From Acetobacter fallax (GTDB lineage Bacteria; Pseudomonadota; Alphaproteobacteria; Acetobacterales; Acetobacteraceae): DNA of 64,000 nucleotides. The DNA is taken from contig NZ_WOSX01000001.1 in the NCBI RefSeq assembly GCF_011516735.1, positions 248,001-312,000 of the forward strand. Reading direction: 5' to 3'. Positions 51,331-60,024 of this stretch are shown here, piece by piece. A program made the position numbers and the translations under genes. Position 1 is the stretch's first letter. Every line of letters starts with the position of its first letter. Below the pieces are notes generated by a model. The model had not been told where the DNA came from and made no database searches. It saw nothing but the letters and a program-made list of their open reading frames with translations.

Positions 51331-52836
51331 TCAGGCGTTGAGCGGGTTTATCTGCGTTACGCCATCGAGTGACCATGTGACCGGATGGTCTCTTCCGATC
51401 AGCCTGACGGCAGTACGCACTTCATCTGCCGTCAGCGAAACGCGCTTTGCCACGGTGTCTGCGGCGGGGAAATCGGAACGGAAATGCGCTCCACGACTTT
51501 CACGACGCCTCAGTGCCGACACAAGCATCATCTGGGCGATCAGCGCGACATCATCGTAATCAGCGAATCGTGAGATGCGCATGAGGGCATCGGTCAGCAT
51601 GGTTTCGGTTCGCATCGGCGCCATTGCGGTTGACATGACTTTGCGCACTACCGGCAGCAGACCTCGTGGCAGCGACTGCTCAGGCCGGATGCCCGAAACG
51701 TCGCGAAACGGGGCAGGCATCCGGCCCGTGACGTTTTCTGCCACGAACCGGCTGCACACCACCGCTTCCAGTAATGGATTGCCGTCATACACCGACGCGC
51801 CGTGAAATCCGGTGCTGGCCACTTCTCCGCAGGCCCACAGGCCGGGAAGCGAGGTTCTGCCGCTGGCATCCGTCCTGATCCCGCCCATATGGAATGCCGG
51901 TGCGGGCCGGACGGGCAATGCCTGTGTGGCGGGATCGATCCCGCGTGCGTGACACACGGAGAGGAATGATTTCAGGATGCTGCCGTCCTTTTTTTCATCC
52001 GACGCCACAATTTTTCGCAGATCGAGAAAGACCGCGTGTCCCTCGGTTTTCCGTGCGAAAATGGCGCGTGCCACATAGGCCGGATCGCTGATATCGCCTT
52101 CGAGTTTTTGCCCCTGTTCATCGAGGAGCATTGCATCGGGTCCGTAGAGGCCGAACGGAATCGCAAGCCCGGAACCGGGTGTATCTCCGAGTGAGAGCGC
52201 GAACGGATGGAAATGGACGAATTCGAGATCGGAGAGCACGACGCCCGCCCTGGCGGCGACGGCCAGTCCGCTTCCAGCTGCTGTTCGGGGGCCGAGACCG
52301 TCGCTGTAAAGCCCGCATGTTCCGCCTGACGCGAGGATGACAGCGTCTGAATCGAGTGTCACAGACCGTTCGCCGGCGTTCAGCGCGATCCCGCGCACGT
52401 GTCCATCAACGACGATCAGGCGCCGTACGGCTGTCGGTGCGATAATCGTGACGTTGGGGCGGGCATGGACCGCTGCGAGAAGGGCGGCATGCAGAGCGAA
52501 GCCCGAATCATGAGATCCGGCCTTTATGGTGATGCCAAACTGGCCGAGCGTATCGACCACACTGGCCATAGCTCCGGTGATGCGCTGGACTGTCTCAAGA
52601 CTGGCGAGGCCGTCGGCTCTCTCCAGAGTGTGCCTGGCGCGGTCAGCAGGTGTATCGTCGGCTCCGAGGGCGGCGGCGACGCCATAGGGCAACGCCCCGA
52701 CACCGGGAGGCTCGGCGCAGGACACCAGGACGCAGGGTTTGTCGCCAAAATGGAGAGCGGTCATCAGCCCTGCCACGCCGGCTCCGACGATGACGGGCAA
52801 ACCGCGCAGAGTATGAAGGTCAATTCTGGCGGCCAT
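51331..52836 (-). CDS. nadB: L-aspartate oxidase NadB
   Basis: NadB oxidises aspartate to iminoaspartate for quinolinate and NAD synthesis. The 501-residue product has the FAD-binding start VIVGAGVAGLMTALHF (15-30), ILASGGTCGLY, the substrate-loop region EFVHFHPFAL and the GLWACGEVASTGFHGA motif, all typical of the succinate-dehydrogenase/aspartate-oxidase family. It is slightly shorter than E. coli NadB. No nadA or nadC lies in this window, but a COG4111-type NAD regulator is encoded 210 bases upstream on the same strand. Confidence 0.9.
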   Translation of the reverse strand: MAARIDLHTLRGLPVIVGAGVAGLMTALHFGDKPCVLVSCAEPPGVGALPYGVAAALGADDTPADRARHTLERADGLASLETVQRITGAMASVVDTLGQFGITIKAGSHDSGFALHAALLAAVHARPNVTIIAPTAVRRLIVVDGHVRGIALNAGERSVTLDSDAVILASGGTCGLYSDGLGPRTAAGSGLAVAARAGVVLSDLEFVHFHPFALSLGDTPGSGLAIPFGLYGPDAMLLDEQGQKLEGDISDPAYVARAIFARKTEGHAVFLDLRKIVASDEKKDGSILKSFLSVCHARGIDPATQALPVRPAPAFHMGGIRTDASGRTSLPGLWACGEVASTGFHGASVYDGNPLLEAVVCSRFVAENVTGRMPAPFRDVSGIRPEQSLPRGLLPVVRKVMSTAMAPMRTETMLTDALMRISRFADYDDVALIAQMMLVSALRRRESRGAHFRSDFPAADTVAKRVSLTADEVRTAVRLIGRDHPVTWSLDGVTQINPLNA

Positions 52837-53046
52837 TGGTGCATCCTTTTCAGCGAACGAAACGCCGGTGCCATTGAGGTCGGCCAGGATGCACAGTCTT
52901 CTTCCCTATCCGACGGGATGATCAGTCGGGCATCGGAAGAGTCACGCAGTCCCGGGCAGTCTCTCCGGCGGCGTTCACATCGGAGTTCAGTCGCAGAGAA
53001 AGATCAGCAAACGGTTACCGGCAGCGGATTTCGGGGGTTCAGGGGT

Positions 53047-54045
53047 TCAGTCATCATTTTCGGTCCTCGGCGCTGAACGCTGTATCCCGTCGGGTTTTTC
53101 GGGTCCGGTTACCACGGGGCTCAGGAGCGTTTCGATTGTTTCGTAGCGGGCCAGATCGCCGGCCAGGGGCAGGACGAGCGGCACGCTCTGCATTGATCGC
53201 GCCACGGCGACATCGATTTTAAATCGAAACAGTTTGGCCGGTCGCCCGACGATTTCATCGCTGTGGCCGCCGGTGTCTTCGAGAAATCCGCAGTTTATTG
53301 CGTTACGGCGGAACACCTGTTTATCGAGCACCTGCCCCAGCACGCCTTCAGCGGCGGCCTGAAACTGTGGGATGGTGAAGCGATCGGGCATCAGTTCCAC
53401 TGGCAACGACAAGGACTTCAGGGGGCGTCGCAGGTGACACAGGGTACTTGCGAGCCAGCCCCGGAAGGGTCTTCCCAGAGATCCGTCTCCGGAAGCGGCT
53501 CCGTCTGTTTCCGGCAATCCGGCCTGATCAAGGACTGTCCATCGCTCGGTGGCCAGTTCCGGGCGCCAGGACCAGCCTTCGCCTGAAAAGAGAACGCCGA
53601 GGCGGCGGCGATGCAGCAGTTGTTCCGGCGTCAGACCTGAAGCCGTTGCACTTTGTAACGAATCATTCACCAGTTGCGCCGCCAGATCGGAGATGCGTTC
53701 CACGTCAGCCTCTGACCGCCGATCCTCCCAGGGCATGATATCGTAACAGGAAACCCATCCGGGTTCACCGGAGCCCATGCGCGTCGTGACGAGGTACGGT
53801 ATTTCGATCATCCGGCCGCCGCCTTCCGTCTGCGTGACGCGAACCGGCAACTGTTCGGCGCAGGCCGTGGGGAAGCGTTGCTTTCTGACGAGAAGTGCTT
53901 CCAGTGTTGCCCGGATGTTCCCTTCTCCGGTCTTTTCAAGCACTGCGTTTGGCAGACCGCCGTGTGTGTCTGTCATAACGTGCGGTTCTCCGGCGCTGAG
54001 AGCAATGGGAACGGCAATGATGATGATCCGGTCTCCCTCCCGCAT
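53047..54045 (-). CDS. NadQ-like NAD biosynthesis regulator (COG4111)
   Basis: A 332-residue protein resembling the alphaproteobacterial NAD regulator family. An N-terminal Nudix-like effector domain (about 1-200) includes IEIPYLVTTRMGSGEPGWVS and MPWEDRR, without an intact Nudix catalytic box visible. The C-terminal part (about 220-300) includes AEGVLGQVLDKQVFRR and RPAKLFRFK, as in the winged-helix DNA-binding half of NrtR and NadQ. It is adjacent to nadB on the same strand and likely represses NAD synthesis genes. The ATG at 54045 was chosen; 54138 is the longest option. Confidence 0.68.
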   Translation of the reverse strand: MREGDRIIIIAVPIALSAGEPHVMTDTHGGLPNAVLEKTGEGNIRATLEALLVRKQRFPTACAEQLPVRVTQTEGGGRMIEIPYLVTTRMGSGEPGWVSCYDIMPWEDRRSEADVERISDLAAQLVNDSLQSATASGLTPEQLLHRRRLGVLFSGEGWSWRPELATERWTVLDQAGLPETDGAASGDGSLGRPFRGWLASTLCHLRRPLKSLSLPVELMPDRFTIPQFQAAAEGVLGQVLDKQVFRRNAINCGFLEDTGGHSDEIVGRPAKLFRFKIDVAVARSMQSVPLVLPLAGDLARYETIETLLSPVVTGPEKPDGIQRSAPRTENDD

Positions 54046-54431
54046 TATGGACGGATCATCGCGACTATGCCTTCGGGCCACCTTATCTCTGGGCAATAAT
54101 GCCTGTGGGACGCGGCGCCTGATGCCCGACGCCTCCATTTACTCTCACTGTACCGCCCGTGCGACGGTCCCGGCTTCTCTTTGTGCGGCCACGGTCAGCT
54201 ACAACGTATTATTACCCGGGTCTTTCCGGACACGTGAAAACATTGCGACATAGCGTGGCAGGACAAGCAGAACTGTCATCTCAACGCAATGATCGGTGAT
54301 CCGGACATGTCCCTGGATTTCGCTACTGTGACGATTTCTGTTTCATGGAACCATCGATAAAGGCGGGCATTCTTGTTAGCGCGATGCCATGTTATTGTCT
54401 GACGTGTTGCGCGCCTTACCGGAGAAACAGA
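54046..54431. other. divergent region between NAD regulator and carbonic anhydrase
   Basis: About 390 bases, with divergent promoters expected. The carbonic anhydrase frame is open back to 54345 and the regulator frame to 54138, but neither extension looks coding. A small imperfect palindrome GGCAATAATGCC occurs at about 54092-54103. No other structure was seen. Confidence 0.4.
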
Positions 54432-55130
54432 ATGGCAAATGAAACCGCCAGAGACAGACTGATTGCCCTTCTGCGTGGCGTTGAGTATTTTAATACGCAT
54501 GTCTTTCCGGAGAAGCAGGAGCTTTTCAAAGGACTGGCGGAAAGCCAGGCGCCGAGCACTCTTTTTATTGCGTGCGCCGACAGCCGCGTCAGCCCGGGGC
54601 TGATCACTCAGACTGACCCTGGCAACCTGTTTATTCTGCGCAACATCGGCAACATCGTTCCGGCTTATGGGGAAATGCTGGGCGGTGTGTCTTCTGCGAT
54701 TGAATACGCGGTTCTCGCGCTCGGTGTTTCCAGCATTATTGTCTGTGGTCATTCAAACTGCGGCGCGATGACGGCTCTGCTTGACCCTGATCCCGGCAAG
54801 CTGGCGAAAATGCCGACTGTGAAATCATGGTTGCGCAATGCTGAAGCGGCGCTGGCCGTGACTGCGGCTCTGGTGAGTGAGGATGCCGGGCCTGCAACTG
54901 TCCGTTGCCTGGCCGAGCAGAACGTGTTGTTGCAGATTTCGCATCTTCGGACGCATCCTTCCGTCGCGGCGGCCCTTGCACGCCGGCAACTGATCCTGCA
55001 GGGCTGGTTCTATGATATCGGCACAGGCGAGGTTCTGGTTCTTGATGAGGACTCCCGCAAGACGATTTCTATCGAGGACGCGATATCGCGCCTTGAGACA
55101 AAGCCTGTTCCGGCCGAACCGGTGGGTTGA
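54432..55130 (+). CDS. can: beta-class carbonic anhydrase
   Basis: It interconverts CO2 and bicarbonate. The 232-residue product has the beta-class zinc ligands and catalytic pair: Cys48 with Asp50-Arg52 (CADSR), His107 and Cys110 (CGHSNCG). Length and fold elements are standard and there is no signal peptide, so it is cytoplasmic and probably supplies bicarbonate to carboxylases. The ATG at 54432 has GGAGA at 54421-54425. The downstream secreted EEP gene begins inside its 3' end. Confidence 0.94.
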   Translation: MANETARDRLIALLRGVEYFNTHVFPEKQELFKGLAESQAPSTLFIACADSRVSPGLITQTDPGNLFILRNIGNIVPAYGEMLGGVSSAIEYAVLALGVSSIIVCGHSNCGAMTALLDPDPGKLAKMPTVKSWLRNAEAALAVTAALVSEDAGPATVRCLAEQNVLLQISHLRTHPSVAAALARRQLILQGWFYDIGTGEVLVLDEDSRKTISIEDAISRLETKPVPAEPVG

Positions 55131-56016
55131 GAAGGGGTCGGCGGGAGGTATTTTCGCCGGTCAGTTCTTTTGCCTGACCATACTGCTGCTGGCATGTCTG
55201 CCAGCCTGCGCGTCTGGTTCTTCACTGAAGCTTGCGACATGGAATCTCGGCTGGCTGACATCACGGCCTGCCGGTGATTCTGCGTTACCGGAAGGAATTT
55301 ACCGGCGCAATGAGGCGGATATTGCCCGCCTTGCCAGCTATGCCGATCATCTGGATGCCGATGTTATCGGGTTTCAGGAGGTTGATGGCGCGCCGATTGC
55401 CGCTCGGATATTCCGGCCGCCGAAATACAGAATCATCATGTCCGGGGACCATGTGGTGCAGCAGGTCGGGGTTGCCATCCGAGGTTCGCTGAGCGTGACC
55501 CGGAATCCGGATCTGACGGCCCTGAATGTTTATCCTCCCGATGCGCCTCATGCCTTACGCAGCGGGCTCGACATCACGATAAGCGATGGCAGGGCCTCTC
55601 TGCGGCTGCTTGTGGTTCATCTCAAGACGGGGTGCTGGGACAATCCGTGGGCGGAACGGCAGCATGCCTGTCCGACGCTCAGGAGCCAGTTTTCCGTTCT
55701 CGACAACTGGGCGCTGGAGCGCAACGACTCAGAGGAAGCTTTTGCGATTCTTGGTGATTTCAATCGCCGCATGACGCCGGCTGATCCGTTTTTTCTTTTT
55801 CTGAAGCAGGATGCTCCGCTGACCCTGACCACTGCCGGGCGGGCCAGTCCCTGCTGGGGGGGCGAGTATTTTATCGACCATATCGTTCTGGGAGGGAAAG
55901 CGCGGGACTGGCTCAGACCGGACAGTCTGCGTGTCACGACCTATCATGATCCGGGCGTCACGCCGGCGCAGCTTTCAGATCACTGTCCGGTCTCGGTGCG
56001 GCTTGCTTTCCCCTGA
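55045..56016 (+). CDS. secreted/lipoprotein endonuclease-exonuclease-phosphatase family protein
   Basis: A 323-residue protein. A hydrophobic core ILLLACLPAC near residues 47-56 ends in a lipobox-like LPAC, so it may be a lipoprotein or use a late signal sequence. The EEP-fold motifs follow: ATWNLGWL, DVIGFQEVDG, VVHLKTGC, ILGDFNRR and the final SDHCPVSVRL. Candidate activities are nuclease, phosphodiesterase or sphingomyelinase-like. The start is uncertain. The ATGs at 55012 and 55045 both lie within the carbonic anhydrase gene, and the unusually long basic n-region suggests a start nearer 55130 with a rare codon. Confidence 0.75.
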   Translation: MRTPARRFLSRTRYRALRQSLFRPNRWVEKGSAGGIFAGQFFCLTILLLACLPACASGSSLKLATWNLGWLTSRPAGDSALPEGIYRRNEADIARLASYADHLDADVIGFQEVDGAPIAARIFRPPKYRIIMSGDHVVQQVGVAIRGSLSVTRNPDLTALNVYPPDAPHALRSGLDITISDGRASLRLLVVHLKTGCWDNPWAERQHACPTLRSQFSVLDNWALERNDSEEAFAILGDFNRRMTPADPFFLFLKQDAPLTLTTAGRASPCWGGEYFIDHIVLGGKARDWLRPDSLRVTTYHDPGVTPAQLSDHCPVSVRLAFP

Positions 56017-56039
56017 GGGCTCTGCTGGCGTTACGTGCC

Positions 56040-56345
56040 GGTGTTTTTCTCAGGGCTCTGGTAGCGTTGCGTGCAGAAGATCGGGCTCTGCCCGCACCCG
56101 GAAGAGACCGTCACGCGAAGGCGTGCCGCGCACGACGGCCCCTGCACCCCGATTGATGAATAATAAAATGGTTTCCAAAGGTCTGTGACCTTTGGTGGGT
56201 TCCAGGGCAAAGCCCTGGGAAGGAGCCAGCACTTAATGACAACAGAGCCTCTGGAAGCTCCGGCCTGGTGATCAGCAGATCGGGGTAAAGGGGTCTGCCC
56301 TTTTCCGGGGCCGGGGAAAGTCCGGCTTCCGCCAGCCATTAACGA
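56040..56345 (+). repeat. modular intergenic repeat, copy 7 (near-complete)
   Basis: It fills the gap between the EEP and transglutaminase genes. GGGCTCTGCCCGCACCCGGA and GTCACGCGAAGGCGTGC come first, then CCCCTGCACCCCGATTGATG. AATAAAATGGTTTCCAAAGG with CCAAAGGTC/GACCTTTGG, CAGGGC/GCCCTG and GGAGCCAGCACTTAATGACA follow in the same order as copy 4, often base for base. Confidence 0.85.
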
Positions 56346-56368
56346 CAGCGGGGCCTTTCAGACGGGCA

Positions 56369-57304
56369 TCATGCGGAGATGTCGGCGTCCGGGCGGGAGG
56401 GAGCAGCTCCGAGGGCCTGCAGCGCGGGATCACGATCCCATTCATCGGCCGGAACCAGATCCACGCCGACCCGGAGGGAGTCGCCTCCGCCGCCGAGGAT
56501 CAGGCCTCTGACCGGGCTGATATCTGCGTAATCCCGACCCCATCCCAGTACGACATGCTCATCCCGCGCCACGATTCCGTTTGTGGGATCGAGACCGATC
56601 CAGCCGTGATCCGGTCCGAGCCAGGCGCCGACCCAGGCGTGCGACACGTCTGCGCCGAGACGTCTTTTCTGACCGGGCAAAGGCCGGGTCCGGATATAAC
56701 CGGAGGTGTAACGCGCCGGCAGGCCGAGCCAGCGCAGGCCACTCAGTATCAGATGGGTGAAGTCCTGACAGACGCCTTCTTTGCGTGCGAGGATCTCATC
56801 GGCGGTTGTGCGGAAGGACGTGACACCGGAGCGAAAGCGAAACTCTCTGAAGACCCGAAGATTGAGGTCCATCAATCCCTCGATGACCGGGCGGCCTGCA
56901 GGGAAGGATTGCGCGACCCAGGCGCCCACGGCTGGCGATGTTGCGCACATCGCTCCGTCGAACAGATATTGCGATACGTCGGGGTCCTGCATCGCCAGAG
57001 TGGCCACGACTTCCCAGGGGAGCGATTTTTCCGCGGGCGGCGGCAGATCGAACAGGACTTCGACCTCGGATGTCGCCACGATATCGAAGCGGCTGTGCGG
57101 GGCTTCGTGGAACAGCCAGAAGATCCGGTTCCCGAAATGATCGACGCCTTCCCGACGGCGGACGGGCAGCGGATCGCAGTCGAGACGTGTCCATATGACC
57201 CGCTGGCCGGGAAAATCACGGGGCGTCACATGGAGAACGTGCGAGGCCAGTTCTACCGGGCGCCCATAGGTGTAGGACGTCGCGTGGCGGACACGATAAA
57301 TCAT
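56369..57304 (-). CDS. transglutaminase-like cysteine protein (COG1305 type)
   Basis: A 311-residue cytoplasmic protein with the N-terminal bacterial transglutaminase-like beta domain (about 1-80) and the papain-like core. The catalytic triad is intact: Cys179 (EGVCQDF), His222 (SHAWVGAW) and Asp239 (GWIGLDPTNG). Members of this family cluster with ATP-grasp and alpha-E proteins and are predicted to cleave or form amide bonds in a peptide tagging system. It overlaps the ATP-grasp/alpha-E gene by four bases, so the two are translated together. Confidence 0.87.
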   Translation of the reverse strand: MIYRVRHATSYTYGRPVELASHVLHVTPRDFPGQRVIWTRLDCDPLPVRRREGVDHFGNRIFWLFHEAPHSRFDIVATSEVEVLFDLPPPAEKSLPWEVVATLAMQDPDVSQYLFDGAMCATSPAVGAWVAQSFPAGRPVIEGLMDLNLRVFREFRFRSGVTSFRTTADEILARKEGVCQDFTHLILSGLRWLGLPARYTSGYIRTRPLPGQKRRLGADVSHAWVGAWLGPDHGWIGLDPTNGIVARDEHVVLGWGRDYADISPVRGLILGGGGDSLRVGVDLVPADEWDRDPALQALGAAPSRPDADISA

Positions 57305-59916
57305 GCTTCGGCCTCATCGAGGCTTCCGTCTTCTGAGATTCCGACGAGCCGGGGCGAGTTGAGCACGGAGAAGTAGCAGCGGCCGATTTCCCCGGACAGC
57401 AGCATGACGGAGGCCTGTGCCTGACGCAGGGCCTCGGGCAGGATTGCGGCAGCCCGATCCTGATCCGGGTCTTTCATCACGGACGATACCAGGCAGGAGA
57501 GCATCTCCAGCAGGTCACTGGCGGCGGAGGCCAGTTCCGCGGAGGCGGCGCGCTGCGCGGAGGGGGCTGTGCTTTCGTCTTCCGATGCCAGTTCGGCGAG
57601 AGAGTCGCGAAGGGCTGTCAGCTGAAATCCGGCGCCGCGCGGGTTGTCATCGTCCAGCAGGAGCAGATCCAGGACGGGTGCGGGCTGCACGACGCCGAAA
57701 TAGCGGGACCGGTAGGTGATCACGCTGTCGCAGAGTTCCAGCATGAGGCGGAGCGCGCCTTCCATCCGGCCACGCTGGTGAACGTCCGGCTGCTCCAGTA
57801 TCCCCGCGCAGCTCAGCAGGACGGCAGATGCCCGTTCAATGCGCCGTCCGAGATCCATGAACTGGCGGCCACCGGAACGGACCATGTTTTCCGCCGCGAG
57901 GCCTGACAGGGTGGCGCCGTAAGCCAGGAGGCGGCCTGTGATGTCGGTCAGGAAGTCCCGGATCTGACCCGGATCTCCGCGCGAGGGCCGGGTTTCCATG
58001 GCGCGCAGGATCGCATGCGCCTGATGTGTGATGAAATCGCGCATTTCACGTGTGAGGCGGTCGGTCAGTTCCGGCACCAGGCGAATGATTTTACGCAGCA
58101 GAAGAGCGAACAGCCCGTCCTTGCTGGTCGCTGAGGAAAGTTCCCTGATCATGCCGGCCACGGCGTAACCGGAGAGGGCTGTCTCGCCGGCGAGGCCGGC
58201 GACCCGCATCTGACGCATCAGCACATCGAGATCGGCCCGCTCGCGGGGTGAAGGATCGGGGCCTGAAAGATGGGCCAGGACGACGTGCAGCAGTCTGGCG
58301 GCTCCCTCGAGCTGTTCGAGATAACGGCCGAGCCAGAAAAAATCGTCTGCGGCGCGGCTTGGCAGATCTCCCTGGGAGCGACGAATCGGCAATGGGCGTG
58401 CATGCGGCACCGGATGTTCACGAGGGGCAAAACGTTCATCGGTTGTTACCCACACATCCTTCGTGACCTGGGGGCCGGAAACCGGCTCGATGGTGACGGC
58501 GTCGTCGTCGGCGAAAACACGTCCCAGGCCGCCTGGAAGCACGCTCCAGTTCGAACCGTCATGCGCTGCGAAAAGACGGAGCACCACCGGTCGCGGAACG
58601 ATCCCGGTTTCCGCGACGGTCGGAGCCACTGATCCATGGGGAGCGCGACAGGCGACATAACGCCAGGGCGCGGCGCGGACTTTGCTCTGAAACGCCATGC
58701 GCCGGGCCGCATCCAGACCGGCGAGCCGGGTCACGGATGTATTGAGATCGAGCGCCGAGGCAACAACCCAGCCTGCGCCGTTCTCTCCGGAACTTTCCGG
58801 CGGGAACAGGGTTTCGTTCAGAAACGCCTGTCCCAGATCGTCACCGAGCCAGATCGTTTCAAGGTTGCCGAGCAGCAGATCTTCGCCCAGCAGATGACGG
58901 GAAAGAGGGGCCAGGAACGGCATGAGTCCGGGCGCTTCGACAAATCCGACACGCGGATCGTTCATCAGGCGGACCGAGCCCGCCCGGGCGGCATCGAGCA
59001 GACCGGCAATTCCGGCGGTTCCCTGTCCTTCGAGTTCAAGAGGATCAACCGTATCGGCATTCTGCCGGATCAGGAGGACATCGACGCGGCGCAGGCCGCG
59101 CACGGTCTTGAGCCACAGCTCCCCTTCCCTGACGGTGAGATCTCCGGCTTCGGCCAGGACGCAGCCGAGTTCGCGGGCGAGAATGACATGCTCGCCCCAG
59201 TGGGGCCCGGCGGGGCCTGGAGTCAGCAGGGCCAGGCCTGGATTTGAGGCGCCGGTCAGGCCGTCATTCTGGAGGGATTCCTGCCAGAGTTCGAGAAACG
59301 GTGTCAGCCGGCGCAGATCCTGTCCGGCGAAAAGTTCCGGGAAGAGACGTGTCATCTGGCGGCGGTTTTCCAGTGCCAGGCCGGCGCCGTTGGCACGGGA
59401 GGCACGATCGGCCAGCACGCTCCACTGCCCGTCCAGGCCTCTCACCAGATCGACCGCGTAAAATGACAGAAACCGGTCTGGCAGCGGTGAGCTGCCGTCG
59501 GGAGTGCCTCCGCGCAGGAATCCATGATTGGCCCAGACGAGGGCGGAGGGCAGCAGCCGTTCATCGAGGATGGTCCGCTTCCCGTAGATGTCCTTCAGAA
59601 TGGCTTCAAGAAGCTGCGCGCGCTGGATCACGCCGGCTTCCAGAGCGGCGAATTCATCAGCGGGAAGGATCAGTGGAATCGGGTCGCAGAGAACGCCGGG
59701 CGGATCATCCGCGCCAGGCTGGCGGTGAGTTGACTGTATATCGATGGCGGGAACCGGCATTCCTGTCTGATCGGACAGGGCCAGAGCGATATGCTGCCGG
59801 CGCGCCAGCAGTTCTTTGTGACCAATATCCGAGATGACGCCAAGCAGCCGGCGCCAGTGCGGACGCACACCACCCCGGCCATCGACCATCTCATCAACTG
59901 GTATCGTACCTGTCAT
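57301..59916 (-). CDS. circularly permuted ATP-grasp fused to alpha-E domain
   Basis: An 871-residue fusion. The N-terminal half (about 25-480) is a circularly permuted ATP-grasp ligase of the COG2308 type, with ICDPIPLILPADEFAALEAGVIQRAQLL-like features and the DVLLIRQNADTVDPLE segment. The C-terminal part (from about 520, DDFFWLGRYLEQLEGAARLL) is an alpha-E all-helical domain (COG2307). These are separate genes in many genomes; here they are one chain. ATP-grasp enzymes form amide bonds, so a peptide-ligase role is predicted. It overlaps the transglutaminase gene by four bases. Substrate unknown. Confidence 0.9.
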   Translation of the reverse strand: MTGTIPVDEMVDGRGGVRPHWRRLLGVISDIGHKELLARRQHIALALSDQTGMPVPAIDIQSTHRQPGADDPPGVLCDPIPLILPADEFAALEAGVIQRAQLLEAILKDIYGKRTILDERLLPSALVWANHGFLRGGTPDGSSPLPDRFLSFYAVDLVRGLDGQWSVLADRASRANGAGLALENRRQMTRLFPELFAGQDLRRLTPFLELWQESLQNDGLTGASNPGLALLTPGPAGPHWGEHVILARELGCVLAEAGDLTVREGELWLKTVRGLRRVDVLLIRQNADTVDPLELEGQGTAGIAGLLDAARAGSVRLMNDPRVGFVEAPGLMPFLAPLSRHLLGEDLLLGNLETIWLGDDLGQAFLNETLFPPESSGENGAGWVVASALDLNTSVTRLAGLDAARRMAFQSKVRAAPWRYVACRAPHGSVAPTVAETGIVPRPVVLRLFAAHDGSNWSVLPGGLGRVFADDDAVTIEPVSGPQVTKDVWVTTDERFAPREHPVPHARPLPIRRSQGDLPSRAADDFFWLGRYLEQLEGAARLLHVVLAHLSGPDPSPRERADLDVLMRQMRVAGLAGETALSGYAVAGMIRELSSATSKDGLFALLLRKIIRLVPELTDRLTREMRDFITHQAHAILRAMETRPSRGDPGQIRDFLTDITGRLLAYGATLSGLAAENMVRSGGRQFMDLGRRIERASAVLLSCAGILEQPDVHQRGRMEGALRLMLELCDSVITYRSRYFGVVQPAPVLDLLLLDDDNPRGAGFQLTALRDSLAELASEDESTAPSAQRAASAELASAASDLLEMLSCLVSSVMKDPDQDRAAAILPEALRQAQASVMLLSGEIGRCYFSVLNSPRLVGISEDGSLDEAEA

Positions 59917-60024
59917 GCGTGCCGTTCTAAGGGGTTGCCAGCGACGCGCGCAATCCTGACTTTTTATTCAGCTTTTTGAAAGCGTCCGCGGAGGGGAGAG
60001 TGCCTGTCCCCTCCGCGGGAATTG

